NCBI GenBank assembly: GCA_002841495.1
Contig: PGZV01000020.1
Coordinates: 1-64,000 of the forward strand
DNA length: 64,000 nucleotides
Direction of reading: 5' to 3'
Source of the DNA: Firmicutes bacterium HGW-Firmicutes-2
GTDB taxonomy: Bacteria > Bacillota > Clostridia > Lachnospirales > Vallitaleaceae
Shown: piece by piece, positions 46,515 to 55,308 of the stretch
Position numbering within the stretch: position 1 is the first letter of the stretch
Layout: each line of letters begins with the position of its first letter
The notes under the pieces: model-generated
The model's database searches: none
What the model was told of the DNA's origin: nothing
Seen by the model: only the letters and a program-made list of their open reading frames with translations
Program-made: the position numbers and the translations under genes

Positions 46515-47318
46515 TTATCTACTGGACTTTTTTAAGTCCAGTATTTTTTTGCTTATTTTTACTTTATTATACATGGATTTGTAAGTTTCTTGGTTCATAT
46601 CCGCTATATAATTTTTAGGGTAAGCTTTACTTACAATTCCATTTTCAAGAAGATAATCAACGGCTTTATTGTAGGCAATAGCGGCAGTGACCATATCTTT
46701 ATAGCGTCCAATCACATAACTCCCATGAACATTTAAGGTTGACTTATAAGTGGGTGCAACTAACGGATGCTCTCGTCTTACACCATAATAGGGATTGATT
46801 ACTTGTATATTGTCATATCTTAAGTTATGTATATCACCGTCTACAAAACGATGGTCACGGCCTAAGACACTATGATTTTTAACGCCATAGCGACTCATTA
46901 TATTAACTTGCATACCATAGTCATTCACAAAGTAATAACCTTGGCGCTTATGAATCCTATGGTTGGCATAGTAAAAAAGATCTTGAATATCAAAAAAGAG
47001 CTCTTCTGAATAGGTTATAAAATAAGAAAAATAATTTTTATGCATGTAAATGGGTGTGGAAAAATAATAATGATGATCTCTATAGTTCATTAGTACTACC
47101 CACTTATCAAATGACAAACACATAGTATCTTCATAGTCATAAATAGATAAACTGGGTGTATGGATGATTTTTTTAGCGAGTAGATAAGCGTTATGGGCTA
47201 AAGTAGGACAATCATAACTACCAAGGCTAATATGTCTACCTTCATAAGTTATGGATGACCTGTAATAGATTTGACCATTTTTTTTAACACTTTCATAAAC
47301 ACCTGGTAAAGATTGCAT
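46515..47318 (-). CDS. AP2-like/HNH-type DNA-binding protein
   Basis: About 267 aa. The N-terminus GVYESVKKNGQIYYRSSITYEGRHISLGSY (about 6-35) resembles an AP2/ERF-type DNA-binding fold. The middle (INIMSRYGVKNHSVLGRDHRFVDGDIHNLRYDNIQVI) resembles the AP2-HNH combination of homing endonucleases, though catalytic His residues are only partly present. A second AP2-like unit (PTYKSTLNVHGSYVIGRYKDMVTAAIAYNKAVDYL) follows. ATG at 47318 behind AAGGAG is preferred to 47351. Its last codons lie in a terminator hairpin. Confidence 0.6.
   Translation of the reverse strand: MQSLPGVYESVKKNGQIYYRSSITYEGRHISLGSYDCPTLAHNAYLLAKKIIHTPSLSIYDYEDTMCLSFDKWVVLMNYRDHHYYFSTPIYMHKNYFSYFITYSEELFFDIQDLFYYANHRIHKRQGYYFVNDYGMQVNIMSRYGVKNHSVLGRDHRFVDGDIHNLRYDNIQVINPYYGVRREHPLVAPTYKSTLNVHGSYVIGRYKDMVTAAIAYNKAVDYLLENGIVSKAYPKNYIADMNQETYKSMYNKVKISKKILDLKKSSR
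46521..46550 (+). terminator. Intrinsic terminator inside the 3' end of the AP2-like gene
   Basis: ACTGGACTT and AAGTCCAGT arms, 3-nt loop, then ATTTTTTT. It acts for the DUF554 gene while its left part encodes the last residues of the opposite-strand gene. Confidence 0.85.
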
Positions 47319-47625
47319 AGGTAAGCTCCTTGGAATATAGGTTAAATGCATTATAACATACTTTGATAAAGTTATTATTTAGACATATAAAAGACACAAC
47401 TTAGTGTCATAATGACATGTTTCATCCAATAATAACTTTATTTTATGTTTTGTGAATGGTTTTATTGCGTTATATATTAAGGACAAATTCAACAAAAAAT
47501 CAAAAACCTATGTAAAATATACCAAATAAAATTAAAAAATGCCACTAAAACATGATTAATACACAGTTATAAAGACAGAATATTCTGAAATATACAGGAT
47601 AACCACCAAATCGACCTTTGTGATA

Positions 47626-47654
47626 TTGACTATCAAAGTGTGGTCACCTATAAT
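47626..47654 (+). promoter_or_regulatory. Promoter of the cell-wall hydrolase gene
   Basis: TTGACT (47626-47631), 17-nt spacer, TATAAT (47649-47654). A CTTTG..ATA/TAT.CAAAG inverted repeat overlaps -35 and two GGTCAC direct repeats flank -10. The rest of the gap 47319-47620 shows only AT-rich sequence. Confidence 0.7.
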
Positions 47655-47726
47655 TCAGAGGTCACATTAATATAACAAGCCGACACTATTATTTCGATTA
47701 TTATGAGAAGTACAAAGGAGTCTATT

Positions 47727-48506
47727 ATGTTTAAACTGAAACATCTATTTGAAAGCATGTGGTTTGGCCACAAAAGCATTTCAAAAAAAGTATACACAAC
47801 TGGCCTAATGATTTTTTCGGGCGTATTTGTTGTAGCGGTAGTGATGTTAAGTGTTAATGGATTTGCGAAGACAAAAACTATAGATCATGTCATTTCATAT
47901 GAAACTGATGACGATGATCAGAGTGTAAATAGGATTGAAGAAACAACAACTGTTGCTGAAGCATCAGAAGAATCCTCGTACGAAACCTTCGCAAGGACCA
48001 ATAACAATGACACATTACAGCTTGAAACAGAAGAAGCTGTCACCCTTGCGAAAGAAGACGAACAAGACCGGGTTTTCCAAACAGCAACGAATAATTTAGA
48101 AGAAAGTCAAATAAATTTGTTGAATTTGAAAGATTACACGGCCTTGGTAAGGATTGTTGAAGCAGAAGCTACTAATGAAGATTTGAAAGGAAAAATTTTA
48201 GTTGCAAATACTGTGATGAACAGAGTTGCTAGTAGAAGATTTCCAAACACGATCTATGAAGTGGTTCATCAGAGAACAGGCAATAGGGCACAATTTTCGC
48301 CCATAGACGACGGTAGATATTTTAGAGTGACGATTAAGGATTCTACTGTTAAGGCAGTTGAACAGGCACTTAACGGTGTAGATTATTCAAATGGATCATT
48401 GTTTTTCGTATCTAAGTCATTGGCCAGTGAAAATGCAAGTAATTGGTTTGATCAAAATTTAACCTTTTTATTTCAACATGGTGGTCATCATTTTTATAAG
48501 TTTTAG
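47727..48506 (+). CDS. SleB-type cell-wall hydrolase
   Basis: About 259 aa. An N-terminal membrane helix (about 20-45), an acidic linker of about 80 residues, then a C-terminal hydrolase_2 domain with LVRIVEAEATNEDLKGKILVANTVMNRV (catalytic Glu in VEAEA) and the FSPIDDGR and FFVSKSLA blocks. Family members are lytic transglycosylases of spore cortex or vegetative wall; the extended anchor suggests a vegetative role. ATG 47727 follows AAAGGAG. Confidence 0.82.
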   Translation: MFKLKHLFESMWFGHKSISKKVYTTGLMIFSGVFVVAVVMLSVNGFAKTKTIDHVISYETDDDDQSVNRIEETTTVAEASEESSYETFARTNNNDTLQLETEEAVTLAKEDEQDRVFQTATNNLEESQINLLNLKDYTALVRIVEAEATNEDLKGKILVANTVMNRVASRRFPNTIYEVVHQRTGNRAQFSPIDDGRYFRVTIKDSTVKAVEQALNGVDYSNGSLFFVSKSLASENASNWFDQNLTFLFQHGGHHFYKF

Positions 48507-48521
48507 ACAAATATAGTAGGA

Positions 48522-48557
48522 TGTCCTTAGGTCTTTATAACCTATGGACATTTTTTG
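48522..48557 (+). terminator. Intrinsic terminator after the cell-wall hydrolase
   Basis: ATGTCC..TAGGT and ACCTATGGACAT arms followed by TTTTTTG. Confidence 0.8.
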
Positions 48558-48612
48558 TTCTCAAGGAATCCTACATTCCTAACATGCACATATGTCCACG
48601 AGAGACATACAT

Positions 48613-48641
48613 TTGTCTTTTTATATTAAATGTGATATAAT
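48613..48641 (+). promoter_or_regulatory. thrC promoter
   Basis: TTGTCT (48613-48618), 17-nt spacer, TATAAT (48636-48641), 35 nt before the start codon. No leader peptide or riboswitch fits in that space. Confidence 0.7.
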
Positions 48642-48676
48642 CACTAAAAAAATGAAATAAGGATGGATGATTAGAA

Positions 48677-50167
48677 ATGGATAAGCTTTTATATAAGAGC
48701 ACACGAGGACTTGAAAGGGATGTTTCAGCATCATATGCAATAGTCAAAGGTTTAGCAAAAGACGGTGGACTGTATGTTCCGTCTCATATTCCAAAGATGA
48801 AAAAATCCATGACAGAATTATCTGATATGAACTATCAGGATATTGCCTATGAAGTTATGTCACTGTATTATCAGGATTTTACAGAAGATGAGCTAAGAGC
48901 TTGTATCCATCAAGCCTATGATCATAAATTTGATACAAAAGCCATTGCACCCACAGTGAAAGTGGGCGATGTGTACATGCTGGAATTATTCCACGGTTCT
49001 ACGATAGCATTTAAAGATATGGCTTTGTCGATATTACCATATCTGATGAAAACAGCAGCAAAAAAATTAGGTATTGAAAAAGAAATTGTTATTCTAACAG
49101 CGACTTCAGGTGATACAGGAAAAGCTGCCTTAGCTGGTTTTGCAGATGTTGAAAATACGAAGATCATCGTATTTTATCCTAAAGATGGTGTTAGTCCTAT
49201 TCAAAAGAAGCAGATGGTGACGCAAAAAGGCGATAACACCTATGTAGTCGGTATAGAGGGCAACTTTGATGATGCTCAAAACGGTGTCAAGCGTATTTTT
49301 TCAAATCTTGAATTTAACAAAGAATTGGAACAGGGCGGTTTTCAATTTTCATCCGCCAATTCTATTAATATAGGTCGACTTATTCCTCAAGTTGCATATT
49401 ATTTTTATACTTATGCAACACTAATAAAACAAAATGAAATTCTAAACGGAGAAACCATTAATGTAGCCGTTCCTACAGGCAATTTTGGAAATATTCTGGC
49501 GGCTTATTATGCAAAAGAAATGGGTCTACCACTAGGCAAACTGATTTGTGCATCCAATGACAATAAAGTACTTTTTGACTTTATAAGAACAGGTACGTAT
49601 GATCGACAAAGACCTTTTATACTGACTATGTCCCCTTCGATGGACATCTTAATTTCCAGTAATTTAGAAAGACTGATTTATGAAATCGCTGGGGCAGATT
49701 CAAAAGCTACAAAGGCGTTAATGGAAGATCTCACATCAAATGGATTTTATGACGTGACGAGTCAAATGAAAGAAGGCTTATCCGAATTCTATGGCAACTA
49801 CGCAGATCAACTGGAGACTCAAAAGACGATTAAAAGGGTTTTTGAGGAAAATCATTATCTAATGGATCCTCATACAGCCGTAGGTTATGCGGTTTATGAG
49901 AAATATGTTGCTGATTGTGGTGATACAACCAAAACAGTCATCGTATCAACAGCCAGTCCGTACAAATTCACAAAAAGCACCATGGTTTCATTAGATGAAG
50001 CGTATGATAGTATAGATGATTTTGAGTTGATCGAGAAAATGAAAGAAAAATCCGGTACAGAGATACCGAATGCGATTCATGAAATACTAGAAGCAAGTGT
50101 TAGACACAATACCATCTGTAAACATGATGAGATGGAGAACGTTATTAAGAAATTCCTACAGATATAA
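48677..50167 (+). CDS. thrC: Threonine synthase
   Basis: 496 aa, the long bacterial/fungal type. N-terminal YKSTRG (about 6-11), PLP lysine in GSTIAFKDMALS (about 114), TATSGDTGKAAL (about 139) and phosphate loop VPTGNFGNILAAYYAKEMGLP (about 268-288). It converts O-phosphohomoserine to threonine. Monocistronic with own promoter and terminator; no other threonine genes nearby. Confidence 0.93.
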   Translation: MDKLLYKSTRGLERDVSASYAIVKGLAKDGGLYVPSHIPKMKKSMTELSDMNYQDIAYEVMSLYYQDFTEDELRACIHQAYDHKFDTKAIAPTVKVGDVYMLELFHGSTIAFKDMALSILPYLMKTAAKKLGIEKEIVILTATSGDTGKAALAGFADVENTKIIVFYPKDGVSPIQKKQMVTQKGDNTYVVGIEGNFDDAQNGVKRIFSNLEFNKELEQGGFQFSSANSINIGRLIPQVAYYFYTYATLIKQNEILNGETINVAVPTGNFGNILAAYYAKEMGLPLGKLICASNDNKVLFDFIRTGTYDRQRPFILTMSPSMDILISSNLERLIYEIAGADSKATKALMEDLTSNGFYDVTSQMKEGLSEFYGNYADQLETQKTIKRVFEENHYLMDPHTAVGYAVYEKYVADCGDTTKTVIVSTASPYKFTKSTMVSLDEAYDSIDDFELIEKMKEKSGTEIPNAIHEILEASVRHNTICKHDEMENVIKKFLQI

Positions 50168-50201
50168 TTAGAAGTGTTCCATCAACAATGATGAATAAAA
50201 A

Positions 50202-50240
50202 AAGCCATGGGTTGTCATGATGACAATCTATGGCTTGATT
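50202..50240. terminator. Bidirectional terminator thrC/CDF gene
   Basis: AAGCCATGGGTTGTCAT and ATGACAATCTATGGCTT arms, preceded by A and followed by T-rich sequence. Confidence 0.85.
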
Positions 50241-50269
50241 ATTATACTCTAGGTTAACTGGGTCAATTA

Positions 50270-51151
50270 TTATGACATACGTTCAGGATGATATTGTGCA
50301 GGGTTGACATGTACAACAACCTCTTCAATATTATCGATCGATTCAAGTTTTTCTCTGACTTCACTGGCAATTTCATGCCCTTTGTATACAGTTAGATTGG
50401 CATCAATAGATATTTTAACGATGAGAAGGAAATGTAAACCGACTGGTTTAGCTGAGATAGCGTCGATATGGTCAACACCTTCAATCGCCTTGATGATATC
50501 TGAAAATTGCTTCATAAGCATGTTGTCGATGCTGGTGTCCATAAGAACATTATAAGCACCTGTGAAGATTTTAAAACCAGTAAATGCAATCCAGAATGAA
50601 ATCAACATCCCACCGATACTATCTATGAAATAGAATTCGAAATAACCTGAAAAAATACTTAATAACGTAAGGAGCGTAATGAAAATGTCGTTACGATGAT
50701 CTTCAGCATTAGCGTGGGCTAAGAGACTGTTGTGTAATTTGCCGACACGTCTTGCAAAGACGAAAAGTATGAACTTGATGATAATGGTTGATAAGCTTAC
50801 GATGATGAGCCAGATGGAATATGTGAACTCAGAACCATAAATCAATGTATTTAATGATGAACTAAAAATGGAAAAGGCGACTAGGAGCAAAGAAAAGCTT
50901 ATGATCATACTAAAAATATATTCAGCTTTTCCATGGCCGTAAGGGTGATCATCGTCTATGGGCTGGGCAGAAATATGATTACCGATGTAGGTCATAATCG
51001 AAGAAAAGACATCGCCGGCACTATTTAGACCGTCCGCAATCATGGACTGACTTCTTGTAGTAAAGCCTACAATGAGTTTTGATGCCAGGAGTACGATGTT
51101 GCCAACTAAGCCATAGATGGCTACTTCATTAATTTTTTTGTGTCTAGACAT
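50270..51151 (-). CDS. Cation diffusion facilitator (CDF) transporter
   Basis: 293 aa. Six membrane helices. Metal-site Asp residues are in MIADGLNSAGDVFSS (about 38-52) and AHANAEDHRNDIF (about 145-157), the two-fold HxxxD/DxxxD sites. A cytoplasmic C-terminal domain (about 205-293) with GVDHIDAISAKPVG follows. It exports Zn, Fe, Mn or similar ions by proton exchange. GAAGATATG start at 51151. Confidence 0.9.
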   Translation of the reverse strand: MSRHKKINEVAIYGLVGNIVLLASKLIVGFTTRSQSMIADGLNSAGDVFSSIMTYIGNHISAQPIDDDHPYGHGKAEYIFSMIISFSLLLVAFSIFSSSLNTLIYGSEFTYSIWLIIVSLSTIIIKFILFVFARRVGKLHNSLLAHANAEDHRNDIFITLLTLLSIFSGYFEFYFIDSIGGMLISFWIAFTGFKIFTGAYNVLMDTSIDNMLMKQFSDIIKAIEGVDHIDAISAKPVGLHFLLIVKISIDANLTVYKGHEIASEVREKLESIDNIEEVVVHVNPAQYHPERMS

Positions 51152-51396
51152 ATCTTCACCTTTTCTACCTTTAATATGAGTTAAAGTTTACCATGATTAG
51201 AAATAATGTTCAAGGTTTTGAAGCTTTGTTTATACTGAAGTCAAACAAGTTGGAAAGTTATATTGAAATAATAAGCATTCTCATATATAATACATAAGTA
51301 ACATAGAAATTAATAATCTCCAAGTGATGAATTCACGTCATTAAATAGCTTTAATATGTCAGTGATATAAAACATCAATATTGTAAGGAGTTCAAG

Positions 51397-52512
51397 ATGA
51401 GATTTGTGCCGGTTTCCGGACTTGTGGAAGGCATGGTTTGTGGTAGAAAGCTATACGATGTCAATCACCAGTTGCTGCTTAACAGCAACAGTATTATACA
51501 TAGGTCCTATATAGAACGTATTAAAAGCCTTGGTTATCAGGGTATATATATTGAAGATGAATTGTCTAAAGACATTATGATTAAAGATGTCATAAGTGAT
51601 GAGCTTAGAATGTCTGCTATTAAAGCGGTTAAAGATATTTGTATTTATGCCGGTCAGTCCAAAAGCGACCCTAAAAAACTGGTTGATAAAGTCAATCATA
51701 CCAAAATACTTATTTCAAACATCGTAGAGCAGGTTCTTGAAAATAAGGACACCATGGTCAATTTAATAGATTTGAAGTTTTATGATGATTATACTTTTTT
51801 TCATTCGGTTAATGTTGCTGTATTATCTATATTAGTCGGTGTAGAGTATGGCCTAAGTAAAGCAGACTTATTTAATGTTGGACTTGCATCCATTTTACAT
51901 GACATAGGTAAGATGTTTGTGGATAAAGACATTCTTAACAAACCGGGAAAGTTAACAGCTGAAGAATATGAATCAGTAAAACAACATCCAACATTTGGTT
52001 TTAACTATTTGAAAGAGTCCTATGATATACCAACAAGTGTCTATGTTTCCGTACTGCAGCATCATGAAAGATACGATGGTAAGGGTTATCCAATGCAAAA
52101 ATCCAAAGATCAAATATCAATTATTGCGCGGATTATTGGAGTGGCCGATGTGTATGATGCATTAACCTCATCACGGCCATATAGAGAGGCATTATTACCA
52201 TCAGAAGCTATGGAATTCATAATGGCCAATGGAGGCAGTATGTTTGATCTTGAGATTACAAGAATATTTGCCAAAAAGGTAGCACCATTTCCGGTTGGTA
52301 CATATGTCATTTTAAGTAATGGTTTGACGGGTATCGTAGCTTCCAACCATGAGGATGCCTGCATGCGTCCTGAGGTGAAAGTCATCATGAACGCTAACCA
52401 AGAGGTGATAGTACCGTACATACTTGATTTGAGAAGAAATAGGTCTCTAAGATCCGTGACCATAACCGGGATCAACAGCTTAATGAAAGAAAAAGAAGCA
52501 AAAGAAGCGTGA
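51397..52512 (+). CDS. HD-GYP domain c-di-GMP phosphodiesterase
   Basis: 371 aa. The N-terminal part (1-100) lacks a membrane helix. The catalytic domain has HSVNVAVLS (about 128), HDIGKMFVDKDILNKPGKLT (about 168-187), HHERYDGKGYP (about 227-237) and GVADVYDALTSSRPYR (about 248). All HD-GYP ligands are present, so it should hydrolyse c-di-GMP. AAGGAG precedes ATG 51397. Confidence 0.9.
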   Translation: MRFVPVSGLVEGMVCGRKLYDVNHQLLLNSNSIIHRSYIERIKSLGYQGIYIEDELSKDIMIKDVISDELRMSAIKAVKDICIYAGQSKSDPKKLVDKVNHTKILISNIVEQVLENKDTMVNLIDLKFYDDYTFFHSVNVAVLSILVGVEYGLSKADLFNVGLASILHDIGKMFVDKDILNKPGKLTAEEYESVKQHPTFGFNYLKESYDIPTSVYVSVLQHHERYDGKGYPMQKSKDQISIIARIIGVADVYDALTSSRPYREALLPSEAMEFIMANGGSMFDLEITRIFAKKVAPFPVGTYVILSNGLTGIVASNHEDACMRPEVKVIMNANQEVIVPYILDLRRNRSLRSVTITGINSLMKEKEAKEA

Positions 52513-52521
52513 CAGAAAATC

Positions 52522-52555
52522 AAAGGCCTAACTCATAGGAGTTAGGCCTTTATTA
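52522..52555. terminator. Bidirectional terminator
   Basis: AAAGGCCTAACTC and its exact complement around ATAG, with T residues on the right and A on the left, between the HD-GYP gene and convergent pfk. Confidence 0.92.
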
Positions 52556-52577
52556 GATTAAATTTACTTGGGATGTA

Positions 52578-53810
52578 TTATCTTTTAAGATGAAGTATAT
52601 TAATAAAGTCGGGTATGCCATTCTTATAATTAAGTCGTGTTTCACCTTCTATGAGTGGTTTGGCATAATCCATAAAATCAGTTGTAACATCATCGCCGTC
52701 ATCATTTATATAGTGTTTTGGAACTTCCTTCTCGTGATTGGCCACTAAGTCAACATTTACAGGTTGGATATCGACTACATAGGGGTCAGCATATAATCTT
52801 TTGATGGCCATCATTTTGCCGGTCAAACCTTGAGTGGCAGTTTCAACAGCTGCTTTTCCGACAGAGACGGCTTCTTGTATGTCCGTATAAGAGGCAACAT
52901 GACCAGCGGCTCTTTGCAGTACATTTAGTTCGATTGAACGCACTTTGCATCCAAGTTGATCTGCTAGAAGATACTCTAGTGTCTTACCTACACCACTCAA
53001 CCTAGCATGGCCAAAAGCATCATAAGATCCGGAAACTGCGGCAGCTATATATTTGCCATCTTTGTCTTTTATGCCTTCCGAAACAGCAACGATAATATTT
53101 TTTTGATTTTTTTGTAAGGTCTTAATACGCTCTATAAATAGGTAGACATCAAAAGGTGTTTCCGGAAGGTAGATTAGATCAGGTGCTGTACTATAGGTGG
53201 TTCGAGCTAAAGCGGCAGCGGCAGTTAACCATCCGGCATTTCGTCCCATAATTTCTACTATGGTGACCGATTCAAGATTATAGATATAAGTGTCATGAGC
53301 AATTTCAAGAAGGGAAGTAGCCACATACTTAGCTGCAGAACCATAGCCAGGTGTGTGGTCGGTCTCGACCAAATCATTGTCGATAGTTTTTGGTATACCA
53401 ATTATTTTCACATCCAATTGATGCTCTTTTGCGTATTTTGAAAGTTTGGAAACCGTATCCATAGAGTCATTGCCGCCTATATAGAAAAAATAGTCGATGG
53501 ACTTTTTATTGAAAAAACTAAAAATCTTTTCATAGGTTGCGGGATCCTTTGAATAATCCGGTAATTTGTAACGGCAAGAACCTAAGTACATCGCAGGTGT
53601 ATATTTGAGTTGTTCAAGGGTTTCATGATTATGCCCGAAGATCTCGGACAGATTTAAAGTATTGTCATCCAGAACGCCGGTGATGCCGTTTAAGGCGCCA
53701 TAAACAGTATCGATTTTGGGATGATTAAATGCAGCTTCGATGACGCCGTAAAGAGATGCATTTATGACAGCTGTTGGACCGCCGGATTGAGCAACTATGC
53801 AATTTGACAT
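52578..53810 (-). CDS. pfp: 6-phosphofructokinase, probably pyrophosphate-dependent
   Basis: 410 aa, longer than the about 320-aa ATP enzyme. N-terminal SGGPTAVINASLYG (about 9-22), YIGGNDSMDT (about 95-104, in place of GGDGT/S), PKTIDNDLVETDHTPGYGSAAKY (about 140) and EIMGRNAGWL (about 188). The GGND and PKTIDND combination is seen in clostridial PPi-type enzymes. It interconverts fructose-6-phosphate and the 1,6-bisphosphate. Start at 53810 behind AGGAGG. Confidence 0.82.
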   Translation of the reverse strand: MSNCIVAQSGGPTAVINASLYGVIEAAFNHPKIDTVYGALNGITGVLDDNTLNLSEIFGHNHETLEQLKYTPAMYLGSCRYKLPDYSKDPATYEKIFSFFNKKSIDYFFYIGGNDSMDTVSKLSKYAKEHQLDVKIIGIPKTIDNDLVETDHTPGYGSAAKYVATSLLEIAHDTYIYNLESVTIVEIMGRNAGWLTAAAALARTTYSTAPDLIYLPETPFDVYLFIERIKTLQKNQKNIIVAVSEGIKDKDGKYIAAAVSGSYDAFGHARLSGVGKTLEYLLADQLGCKVRSIELNVLQRAAGHVASYTDIQEAVSVGKAAVETATQGLTGKMMAIKRLYADPYVVDIQPVNVDLVANHEKEVPKHYINDDGDDVTTDFMDYAKPLIEGETRLNYKNGIPDFINILHLKR

Positions 53811-53969
53811 GGTATATCCTCCTGAAGGAAATGGTTAATGGTGTTTAGGTGCCACTATTCTATGATGTCAAAGTGACGTCTAGAATTCATTTATATACTA
53901 CATGAGGCCGTTGTAAAAATCAAGGTAAAGGCAAAGAAAGAACAAATGCTTTTTAATCTGATTTTAATG

Positions 53970-53998
53970 TTGTACTAAAGCACAAGTAATACTATACT
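53970..53998 (+). promoter_or_regulatory. Promoter of the DUF4342/two-component operon
   Basis: TTGTAC (53970-53975), 17-nt spacer, TATACT (53993-53998), about 60 nt before the first gene. Confidence 0.65.
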
Positions 53999-54058
53999 GT
54001 TACTATAGGACTATAAGATGATAAGACCTATAAGTGAAGGTCCAAGGAAGTGATAACG

Positions 54059-54610
54059 ATGAAAATTACCAGTGATGATGTCAAGGCCGTACAAAGTCGA
54101 ATGGATGTGACCTATGAGGAAGCGGAGCGTTTTTTAATTAGGGCAAATGGTGACATAGAACTTGCAATATACTTAATCGAAGAGAAGAAAGCATCCAATC
54201 TATCCAAATTCATGACGGAATTAAATCGGATTGCCAAGGAACTGATGACTTATTATGTCAGAATTGATAGAAAAAAAGAGATTCTTTTGAATTTGCCTTT
54301 GATTATGATTGTACTATTTCTTGTATTTCTTGAAGTAGAAACAAAAATTTGGGTATTGGTTATTGGTATCGGAGCCATTTTAATTAGTGAAAGTCAAGTG
54401 ACGATCTATAAACGAAGTAAGGATTCAGATAGTATTATAAGTCAGGAAAAAGCACAGGAAAAAGAGGATATAACAACGTCAAACGAAATGCAGCAAGGGG
54501 CGGCAGACATTAAAGTTACGGATGCGTCAACGACATCAAAGAACAATTCTGTAGATTCGACAGATGATAATAAGGATGACGATTACTATGAGGTAACCAT
54601 AGAGAAATAG
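54059..54610 (+). CDS. DUF4342-like protein: UBA-like domain plus membrane hairpin
   Basis: About 183 aa. Residues 1-40 (ITSDDVKAVQSRMDVTYEEAERFLIRANGDIELAIYLIEE core) form a UBA-like three-helix domain as in DUF4342. Two membrane helices at about 78-112 and a Ser/Thr/Asp-rich tail follow. It is 8 nt upstream of a response regulator and presumably part of that operon; a sensory or scaffold role is guesswork. ATG 54059 with AAGGAAG is preferred over GTG 54050. Confidence 0.65.
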   Translation: MKITSDDVKAVQSRMDVTYEEAERFLIRANGDIELAIYLIEEKKASNLSKFMTELNRIAKELMTYYVRIDRKKEILLNLPLIMIVLFLVFLEVETKIWVLVIGIGAILISESQVTIYKRSKDSDSIISQEKAQEKEDITTSNEMQQGAADIKVTDASTTSKNNSVDSTDDNKDDDYYEVTIEK

Positions 54611-54618
54611 GGAGAAGC

Positions 54619-55308
54619 ATGAAAGAAAAGATATTGGTTGTAGAAGATGAGATTAAAATCGCACGATTTATTGAATTAGAACTTAAATATGAAGGCTATG
54701 ATGTAACAATCGCTAGTGATGGCAGAATGGGTTTAGAAATATTTAATGAAGGTGGAACAGATCTTGTTTTGCTGGATTTGATGTTGCCAAGACTAAGCGG
54801 TATAGAAGTATGTCGGAGAATCAGACAAGCCAATGCCAATGTCCCAATTATTATGTTGACGGCTAAGGATGACGTGTCAGATAAAGTTATGGGTTTGGAT
54901 ATGGGTGCAGACGACTATATGACCAAACCATTTGAGATTGAAGAGTTATTAGCCAGAATGCGTGTGGCACTGAAACGTAAAGATAGCCCTAAAGAAAACA
55001 ATACTTTAAAAGCTCTTACATATAAAGGACTGGTCGTAAATGAGTTAAAAAGAGAAGTCATGTTTAAGGATGAAATCATTGAACTGACAAAAAAAGAATA
55101 TGAACTTTTAAAATATTTACTTGAAAACAAGAATATTGCTCTGGACCGAGAAAAGATACTTGAAAAAGTTTGGGGTTACGATTATTATGGTGACACAAAT
55201 GTTATTGATGTCTATGTTAGATATTTAAGAGCCAAGATTGATCAGAAATATGATGTCGAAATCATTAAAACGGTTCGAGGCATTGGGTATATCATCAATG
55301 AAGCGTAA
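54619..55308 (+). CDS. OmpR/PhoB-family response regulator
   Basis: 229 aa. Receiver domain with acidic pocket VEDE (about 7-10), phospho-acceptor Asp in LVLLDLMLPRLSG (about 52) and Lys in MTKPFEIEEL (about 102). The C-terminal winged helix has the ENKNIALDREKILEKVWG...NVIDVYVRYLRAKID...RGIGY pattern. It regulates transcription on phosphorylation by the kinase whose gene overlaps its end by 11 nt. Confidence 0.93.
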   Translation: MKEKILVVEDEIKIARFIELELKYEGYDVTIASDGRMGLEIFNEGGTDLVLLDLMLPRLSGIEVCRRIRQANANVPIIMLTAKDDVSDKVMGLDMGADDYMTKPFEIEELLARMRVALKRKDSPKENNTLKALTYKGLVVNELKREVMFKDEIIELTKKEYELLKYLLENKNIALDREKILEKVWGYDYYGDTNVIDVYVRYLRAKIDQKYDVEIIKTVRGIGYIINEA

